Positions 55,854 to 64,000 of a DNA stretch of 64,000 bases are shown here, piece by piece. Each line of letters starts with the position of its first letter. Position 1 is the stretch's first letter. The translations under genes were made by a program, and so were the position numbers. Below the pieces are notes generated by a model, which did no database searches, was not told where the DNA came from, and saw only the letters and a program-made list of their open reading frames with translations. Source of the DNA: Primula veris (Eukaryota; Streptophyta; Magnoliopsida; Ericales; Primulaceae). Location of the stretch: the NCBI GenBank assembly GCA_963682055.1, contig OY821744.1, forward strand, positions 9,774,835 through 9,838,834, written 5' to 3'.

Positions 55854-56183
55854 AGATACAGATCCATTGATTTGCTCATTTGGTAGGAGAGTAGGACTGT
55901 TAAATGGAAAAGGGATAACTAATCTCATAAAAGTATATAATTGTATCAGTTTTTTGTTGTATAAAAAGCCTGAATATATGTTTTTATATAAATATACATA
56001 ATTTTTCATTAATTAACTTATTAAAAAAATAAGCTTTTTTATTTAGATACAAGGCACAAACGCACTACAACTCAAAACTCCTATCTAAACCATCAGGCTC
56101 TCCTAAGATTATTAAGTTGATTTAGTGAATACAGAGAAAAATATTATTAACCGTGATAAGATTATTTAAGTTACAATTGTTAC

Positions 56184-56265
56184 CTTGGAGTTCATTGAAA
56201 TGAAATGAAGAACGACCATTGTAATTTTATTCATCTTGGATGCCCATAATCTTCTAACGCACATC
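56184..56265 (-). pseudogene. Exon-like fragment of unrecognised gene (copy B)
   Basis: Copy of 29137-29218; the splice-acceptor-like AG and donor-like GT are kept, and the same frame slip is present. Confidence 0.4.
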
Positions 56266-57169
56266 CTTAAAATAGAATTAATTCAAAAGAAATCATTAAA
56301 CTTTCTGAATTAATAAATAAAATATCATCTTTCAGATTAATAATTAGCAGAAATCATTACACTTTCGGAATAAATAAATAAAATATTATTTTTCAGATAA
56401 ATAATTAGCATAAAGCATTAAATAAGAGTTTGAAGATAAACCAAATTCTCATTTTTCAGATTTTAAAGGGAGTGTTATAACCTAATGGTATTAAAAATGC
56501 AAAAGTCTTTGGTTTACCAAAGAAAAAGAAAAGTTTATCACTAACTCTTTTACTATAAAGAGAAAAAAAGAGAAAATTTCTATATTTTATAGAATTCACC
56601 TCATGAAGAAAGGTTATGCAACGGTTGCAAATGCCTTCAAGTTAAATGCTGAATTTTCTCGAAAGTTACATATTCATAAATCATAAGAAGGGTTTTAAGT
56701 GTACTTATAGATTAATTGCTAATTAATTAAAATTCAAAGTAAGACTCAGTCAACAAATAAAAAAAGAGTAATAAAAGGTAAGAGTAGTCAATCCATGAGT
56801 TTGAAATTTGCCAGATAATTGGTATGAAAACGGAGTGGGTGTCACGATGACTCCCCCAATAGGGGAATTCTGGTGCCCCTTCTCCTATGATAATTAATAA
56901 CTCTTAAAATTTTGTATATATACAGGTAATTATCTTTTTTTTTTTAAGATAAAACCGATCAATATCTTAGTAAGGGGAAAAACCTCCACCCAACCGGGCA
57001 AGAAACATACAATCATAACAAACTACGAACTTATATGGATTAGTCACCCAAAAACTTGGGTCTTAGTCGCCAGATGCTAACAAAGAGCCTATCAATTAGA
57101 AAATTTTTCAAATTTATTCATACAGTAATTGATAACATAAAATTCGATTAATTTAACAACATTTACGGG

Positions 57170-57394
57170 ACTCAGGCATGTCTCTTCCTACACTCTTAAA
57201 TTTCTTTCTTTTCAAATCAAATACACCGTTAAAGGGAAGAGCTTTCTAGCTAGACACGCGGAGGCCGACTTCCCTTTAAAGAGGCATGATGCCCATTTCA
57301 CCCACTCACTCCACGAGTTATAAGACCCTATAACCCCGGACGTAGCACAGTCATGGAATGACCAAACTTTTCTCGAGAATTCACACTCAAACAA
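57170..57394 (-). pseudogene. LINE zf-RVT scrap (copy B)
   Basis: The minus strand from the ATG at 57394 reads MFECEFSRKVWSFHDCAT, then SEWVKWASCLFKGK and, after a stop, KERNLRV. This is the C-terminal zinc-binding region of LINE ORF2 (C-x-F/C-S-x2-V-W pattern). It is less damaged than copy A. No RT domain is nearby. Confidence 0.7.
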
Positions 57395-59800
57395 AAAATT
57401 ATTTATATTTACGCATTTTTAAAATAAAGCGGACAACAATTTACATCAATTATATTAAACTTTTGAAGTCAACAAACTATTAAAAATACCTAAGTATAAA
57501 TTGAAGTTACACGTAGTTTTACCTACAATAATTAAGCTAGCTTATGCATCTTCAAAGTCATAGATATATAAGCGTTCTTTTGTTTCAAACGGTAATAAAA
57601 CTTTTTCTCCTATTGATATATACTTTTAACATGCAAGCATCTCGCAATTTGGTACTTGTCCATGGACAAATTAAAATTAATTTAATGTCAAAGAAATTAT
57701 TCATTTTAGGCTTTATAACTAGACCATGATTATTCATCAAGGGAGAGATGCTCAGAGAAAAAAGAAAGAACTTATATGAGAAAATTAAATACTCCACATG
57801 TCAAATTATGAAGACAAACTGTGTTAGCTAGGTTAAATCTCATTAACTATATGATGTCAACGTTGTTCTTTTTAGGTTGAAAATCAAAATATATATTCAG
57901 TTATATGTTTCATATTTTCCAAAATGGAAACGTTGAGAAACTGAAATTTTAATTTGATAAACCAAAAATTATATAAATTTAAAGGAAATCATTGATCTTA
58001 GAGAAAAACACCAAAACAAATCTCTAATATATATGAGATTGTAGGAATTCTTTCTTAAGTAGGCTACAGAGGATACAAAGTTCTATGTGTACATTTTAAA
58101 TATTGTAATAAACGTCGGTAAGTGAAAACAAGTTAGAAAAGTAATTCATGTAAGTATATAAGCAAGACCCATGAAAACAAAGTCTAAGATATGTATGACT
58201 AATGCTAGATCCAAAGAAATAACATAACAGATTCATAGAAATGATATGTGTTATGCTTTGTACCTTGGAGATTTTCACTACCTGAATCCGGAATGTAGCA
58301 TTTTTAAAGTCAATTTACGGTAAGGCAAATGTAATGTATTGATGTTCAAACCGAGTTCATATCTCACTATATGTGTATAGAATAGTTTATTGGGACTGAT
58401 TGAGATTTGTATATGATAACAGAGAATAGTATGATAAAAGAAAAAAATGAGGACCGATGGCGGCTGGTTGAGATTAGGGTTTATTAGATGAGCTTTTATA
58501 TAAAAGTTTGATATAATACGCTTGTAAACGGCGCCTAATCTCAATGATTCTAGGGCCACACGAGTTACATTTGGGCCTTTTGGGACAGAGTTATATTTTA
58601 TTTTTCCTCTCAGGACATGCTACACAAATTGTATAAATTAAGGGGTAAATTTTAGGCCGCGTATCCATCTAAAACTCTATTAAGTACTAGCCCAATACGG
58701 GTTCAGTTTTTTAATTGTTCGTTCCTTTTATCGGTCGTATAAGTAATTGTGTACAAGATGTTCAAAAATATCTTAAAACATATATCATGAAGATTAAAGA
58801 GTTCATGTGGAGACTTTTGATTAAATAGTTCAAAAAATTAAGCTTCTTTTTTGTTCTGTTTTTTGTGAATAGTAGATAGACAAATGAAATATGATAGTTA
58901 TTGTATTGTGTCATTTGTTAACAATAGTATTTATTCAAATTTCGGTAGCTTGGCAACATAATTACACTAATTCATTTTAAGTTTTTCTTTATATTTTGTA
59001 ACAAATTCCTGACAATTTTTAAAGAACCCTCATCCAGAAATAAAGGATTTCATCACTTTGTGTTACAAACTTACAATTCTTGTTGCATAAAAACCATTAA
59101 GTAGCAACATAATAAGTTTGATACAATTTTGTTTCTCATATAAAATTCAGTTTCTAATTTAGTTGGTGAAAATCATCAACAACCCTAACCGTATGACACG
59201 ACATTTTGTTGGTGATTTTTTGCTAATCTTAAATCAGCAACATAATTTCTGATTTAGCAACAAAATATTCTGTTGCCAACTGGACTATTTCTTATAGTAT
59301 GACCATAAACTGGTTATATATATAAAAAAAAAGTATATATAACCATAAACTAAATAAATTTGTTTCATTAAGGTTGTACATGATACATGAGAGTGGGATA
59401 AGATTCATGGAAAATTTGAATGCAATAATATGGTGCATCAAAATAGAAAATTGCATGACGAGTAACATAGGACAGCAATTTGTTTGTTATTATTCGGGAT
59501 ATAAAAAGTTTTGGAAAGTAAATAAGTAAAGGCAATTATCGAAACACCAAAACTATGAATCTTGTAGCAAGACAGGGAAAGAAACTAGGTAGAGACAATA
59601 TATGACCGCATCCCATCCATTTTCGATAAATATTGATGAAAAGTAGTTTTTTTCTCTATACTTTGATTAAAATCTTTAAAAATTACCTTTCACATATTAT
59701 AAAAAAAAAAAAAAAAAACTGATAGAGAGTATTAAAAAAAACAATGCAAAATATATGTCCTTCCCATTTTAAGTTTAAAGGCTCCGTCCTTGAGAAAGAT

Positions 59801-60430
59801 CAGGGGCAGAACCAGAGGGTGGCAACTAGTGCCACCGCCACCCCAAAAATTTTAATTTTTGTTTATATAGAAAAATCCGCAGATTTAAGGTTTTATACAA
59901 ATAGTAACTTAGTTACAAATATTTTTTTAATGACCCCCTAATGAACAAATAGTAAATTAGTTCAAATGTTAAACATAAAGTTCAAGTTTCCTGATTCGAA
60001 TCTTTTGACTATTTTTTACTCTTCATTTAATTAACATTATATTACTGTTTGACTTCTCCATTAATTAATTGCATTTTTTAAGGTATTATTACAAGAGTTT
60101 ATAAATAAATGTTTTTGTATAGTTTCATAGTCATATTACAATAAAATTTAAACTAATAAATTTGTATTTGTAGTCAATTGTTCTGTATCGTTTGAAATTT
60201 TTAGATCAATTGACAAGTCAGCTAAGTTTTAATCTGTAGGTTTTTTTTGGTTTTTCATACTGTTTATTATTATTGTATTAACAAAAAAAATTAAACGTTT
60301 TAATTTTTTAGATCAATTGAGAAGTTAGCTAAGTTTTAAACTTCAGATTTTTATGTTTTTTATACCTTTTATTGTTATTGTACTAAAAAAAAAATTAACG
60401 GCATCCCAAGAATTGAATACTGATTCCGCC
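59801..60430. mobile_element. Non-autonomous element with GGGGCAGAACC / GATTCCGCC ends (copy B)
   Basis: Copy of 32803-33435 with scattered substitutions. Confidence 0.5.
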
Positions 60431-62348
60431 ACTTAGCAAGATGACAATTAATTTGTTATTCATGTTATAATTTTAAAGCTTACAATGTTAATCTATGTAA
60501 AGGCATTTGTAAAAAGAACAAAACTACGAAAATTGTAGCAATACTTAGTATGAGGATACGAAAATACACCATATGATTAAACATGTTCCAAATAAATTAT
60601 CTTGAAGGTTTCATACATGTGCAAGCACTACAAAAACTAAGTTAAACGACAACTGATATGTGCAAGGGATTGTCTATATGGTACGGTAACTAATCCACGG
60701 CCAAACTGTGAGTGTGACTCTAATATTAATCACAAAGGTTCGTTACTATATCAATGATTTTACTACGGATTTGCGAGCGAAACGTCTTTTTTACGTTTGA
60801 CTCTTTGGGTTGTAAGTAAATCTTTTCTGCGTAAGTAATCCATTTCTAATGCCAAACTTCCACAGTGCCTTTTGACAAATGATCTCTCTCCAATCTCTCT
60901 CATCCTACTTCTCACTCTCTACGATCTCTCATCATGCCTCTCTCTCCTCATTCTCACTGTATTTTTTTGATATTTTTCTTTTCCTCCATTTCTCTCCGAT
61001 CTCTCTTCCGTTTACATTGAGATGGACACATCTGTAGGAATGGGCGGCGTGGGTATAGAGCGAGATCGAAAATTCGAGATTAATGTCGACGGAGATACGG
61101 TCGTCGAATGAGAGACCCACGATGACGATGTGGTAGTTCAAAATCGGAGGATGGGTAACAGTTGAATTTATTAATTAGTGTATAATGTTAAAAAATAAGT
61201 GTATGAATTACGTGAATTAAGTGTATGAAATTAAAAATTATTTAAGTAAGGATATGAATTATGTAAATTGGGGTATAACCTTTGAAAATAAACGTGAACT
61301 CTATAAATCAGGATATGAACTTTTGGAATAAGGGTATGAAAAATACAAATTAGTTTATGAATTTTTGAAATAAGCGTATGAACTTTTGGAATAACCGTAT
61401 GAAAAATAAAAATTAGAATAAGGGTAAAAAAAATTTGTATGTTTTTATTAATTAAAATTTTTTGGTTATGTTTTTGTTAATTTAGTTTCAAAAGTAGTAT
61501 GTTTTATTAATTTATCCAAAATAAATTAATCTTCATAGATTCTTAACAACCAAAAATATTTGTCACCAACACTTTATATAAATCATCAATTGTGAAAAAT
61601 TCAAAGTAATTTCTATTTAGTTAAAAAATAATTTTTTATAAAATAAATTGTAAACAAAATTGAATTCTAATATATATAAATTTATAACCATCGACTCATT
61701 TATTTTTGTCATTCATCTAGAGCATTTTTGTTCCTCTTAGAAGTATTGTCATTTCTTTTTATTTCTTTTTTCCTTCAATCATTTTGCCTTTTCTAGAGCA
61801 TTTTTTTTTTTCCTTTTAGAAGTATTTTTATTTGACGCGTCTTTTTTTTATAGTCGCCTTTTAGCTTTTGTTATATTTGTTCTCATATAACGTGTCAAAG
61901 TTTGTACTTATCTATATATTTTATTAACTCATTAGTAAGTAAATCATATTTTAGATTGTTTCCTTTTTGTATTTGACTCAATAAATGTAGTGTCAAAATA
62001 TAGATATAGTGTTATATTAGTATTAGTAAACAAATATTTTCACAATCTTGAAACCAGGACATAATACTAGCATACATCTCGAATATTTAAAATTGATGAG
62101 TTGGACCAATAGTATTCTTCGTACAGAGAAGGGAACACAAATAGGAATAGAGGATCCGGACTCATGAAGGCGACGAAGGGAAATCCGTGGGAAGACAAAT
62201 GCATCACTGCACTATGTGCAAGGCTGTTGGTTGATATTTTTTTTAGACAAAATTAAATAATAAGAGATGTTAATACGACCATCCATTTTGAAAGCAACTC
62301 TTTCATTAAGAAATTTAGCAACCCTAACCTGGATATGTAACAATCAGG

Positions 62349-63239
62349 TAAGGGTTAATTAAGATTTAGTGACCTGTGTTTTGACCAATTTTAGGATTGG
62401 TGACCTAACATTTTACAATCCCGTTTTAGTGACCTAAATTTATAGTTTGACTTGTTTTAGTGACCCGCCGTTATATTTTTTAGATGAAAATCGTTTTAAA
62501 GTATCAATTTAGCCCGTATAGTTTAAAAGTTAACGATAAACGCTTAAAAATAATAAATATTACACACTTATATAAGCTTACTTAAATTACATACTTATAT
62601 AAAGCTCACTTAAATTACACACTTATATAAAATATGCGTTTAAATGAGTTACACAATTAGTAAATAAAATACATATAAGTATCGAAATAAATATATATTT
62701 ATAAAGTCATTGAATTGAAAGTATACTAACTAACAACTCAATTTCAATGTAAGGGTTAGAATCGAATTAGACTCTTATTTTATTTTAGCATAAGACTCGT
62801 CATTCAAAAAATTTATTAGTCTTTAAAAAGTTTAATAATGAACTTACGTAATATGAAGGAAAAAAAAATGATTTAGCTTATATTAATTAATTTATAGCAT
62901 GTTATTTGATAGTTTTATATCATTTTTAAATTTGCATTAACAAAAATTATTTTTTTTTCAATTTACATAAAGATGTAATTTGCATTTGATAGTTTTATAA
63001 GATTTCATATAAGTGTTTTTATATGTGTGTAATTTTTGTAAATTTTAAGCATTTATCGTAAATTTTTAAACTGTACGGACTAAATTGAAACTTTAAAACG
63101 GTTTTCATCCAAAAAATGTCGGCGGGTCACTAAAACAACTCAAACTATAAACTTAGGTCACTAAAACGAGATTGTAAAAGGTTAGGTCACCAATTCTTAA
63201 ATTGACCAAAACACAGGTCATCAAATCATAATTAACCTA
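62349..63239. mobile_element. Foldback element (copy B)
   Basis: Copy of 35331-36240 with the simpler left end (single GGGTTAATTAAGATTTAG) and the same flanking TCAGG. Confidence 0.75.
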
Positions 63240-63599
63240 TCAGGAGTAATGTTCCATAAAGTTTCAATTATCATTGGAAAAATGTTAAAAGAGTTTCCAT
63301 GATAACACAACAGCAGCTTAACATTGTTTTGAATCAAACAGATCAAGACACTGAATGACAATTCCTTATTTGTTCAAAGATTAGAAAATTCAAGCGATAA
63401 CTAAATTGGGAAATTTACATACATCTGATCCGGTTCATTTTATTATCTCTGTATCTTCTGATCATTCTCAAGGTGCTGAACTAGATTCCTGATTTAGCAT
63501 TGCAATTCTTTTTTTCTTTTTTTCCTCTGAACTTTCCAGCAATCCTTTATTGTTGCTCATACTCTTCTTTACCGTACCTTTAGCCTATTTTCCTTTTGA

Positions 63600-64000
63600 A
63601 GCTTATTCAACCGTTCTTATGCCTTCGATTCCCATTTCCGTATCCTTTCATCACCAGTAACTCTATATTGTTTAGAGAATCTTCTGGGTCATCCCAACGA
63701 GTCTTTCAAAACCACTCATCGAAAATACCTATAGAGATGAGTTTTGATCTGTGGCCCTCTTTAGGTTGTGGTGTTGCTACTTTTATAAATGAAGGAATTG
63801 TGCTCGGATCAAAGTAGACTATATACTTCGAGGGAAAGATCGAATCAGGAAAAGTAGACGAATCACATATGCTAATCCAATATATATATCCATTGAAAAA
63901 TGGACCCGGATACACTCATACACGTCCTAGATAAGCGTTTTTTTATTGCTATCCAACTTCTATCCCTCCGAGTGGCAACACTAGAAATCTTGAGTGCTTG
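63600..64000 (-). pseudogene. F-box-associated-like fragment (copy B), runs off the window
   Basis: The minus strand frame from 63915 down to 63706 reads YPGPFFNGYIYWISICDSST, then KYIVYFDPSTIPSFIKVATP and ends IGIFDEWF-stop. The extension NGYIYWIS upstream strengthens the resemblance to an F-box-associated domain, where a similar V-N-G-x-L-Y-W strand precedes. Further upstream (63920-64000) other frames look coding but are not continuous. The parent gene lies beyond the window. Family call tentative. Confidence 0.45.

Larger units (their letters stand above)
48662..63863 (+). repeat. Segmental duplication, copy B
   Basis: Same-orientation copy of 24685-36864. Beyond 63863 copy B continues into the F-box-associated-like frame, whereas copy A switches to the inserted repeat, so B represents the older arrangement at this end. 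Confidence 0.95.

Overview
The window looks like nuclear DNA of a flowering plant, most likely a eudicot. It is very A+T-rich and dominated by plant transposable elements: Ty1/copia of two lineages, an Au-like SINE, hAT and Mutator-like elements and many MITEs. The only recognisable genes are pieces of plant families (type I MADS-box, VAMP71 longin, histone H2B, response-regulator receiver, F-box-associated-like). I see no convincing intact host gene except possibly the MADS-box locus, and that one has a reading-frame problem. I cannot name the species.

Layout. 1-1237 holds no gene. 1243-8765 is a complete but decayed minus-strand copia element with 205-bp LTRs and the 5-bp target duplication GATAC. 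8771-18800 is a repeat desert with microsatellites, several MITE-like palindromes, a minisatellite (13690-14285) and a copia gag remnant (17086-17779). 19024-20050 is a hAT-type element with an 8-bp target duplication. 20126-26665 is a SIRE-type copia element (LTRs about 1.25-1.28 kb, target duplication CACTC) that has lost integrase, most of the reverse transcriptase and part of RNase H.

From about 24685 to 36864 (copy A) the sequence recurs at about 48662-63863 (copy B), roughly 24 kb downstream and in the same orientation. The copied block carries the SIRE 3' LTR, an inverted duplication of a response-regulator receiver fragment, an Au-like SINE, a LINE zf-RVT scrap, a GGGGC-ended element, a foldback element and an F-box-associated-like tail. 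Copy A ends in a 500-bp insert re-copied from inside the block, which fuses it to the first exon of a VAMP71-like gene (37361-37506). Between the copies lie a type I MADS-box gene (38725-40340, minus), a foldback element (40913-41467), a LINE-type DUF4283 ORF1 without ORF2 (45250-46980) and a histone H2B pseudogene (47942-48177).

The two most unusual objects are in the duplicated block. First, a 3.04-kb palindromic Mutator-like element (50703-53743) occurs only in copy B. It has a perfect 9-bp target duplication, and copy A preserves the empty site. Its structure is about 855-bp terminal inverted repeats with subterminal hairpins of an AAACCGTA motif, two divergently oriented copies of the same coding tail, and an internal 450-bp array of plant-telomere-type CCCTAAA repeats. 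Second, a response-regulator receiver fragment is duplicated head-to-head (26755-27275 and 53784-54304) with almost no loop. A transcript across it would fold into a hairpin of about 260 bp, a layout expected for small-RNA precursors born by inverted duplication.

All alignments and counts were done by eye without database searches, so percentages are approximate and boundaries of degenerate elements may be off by several bases.
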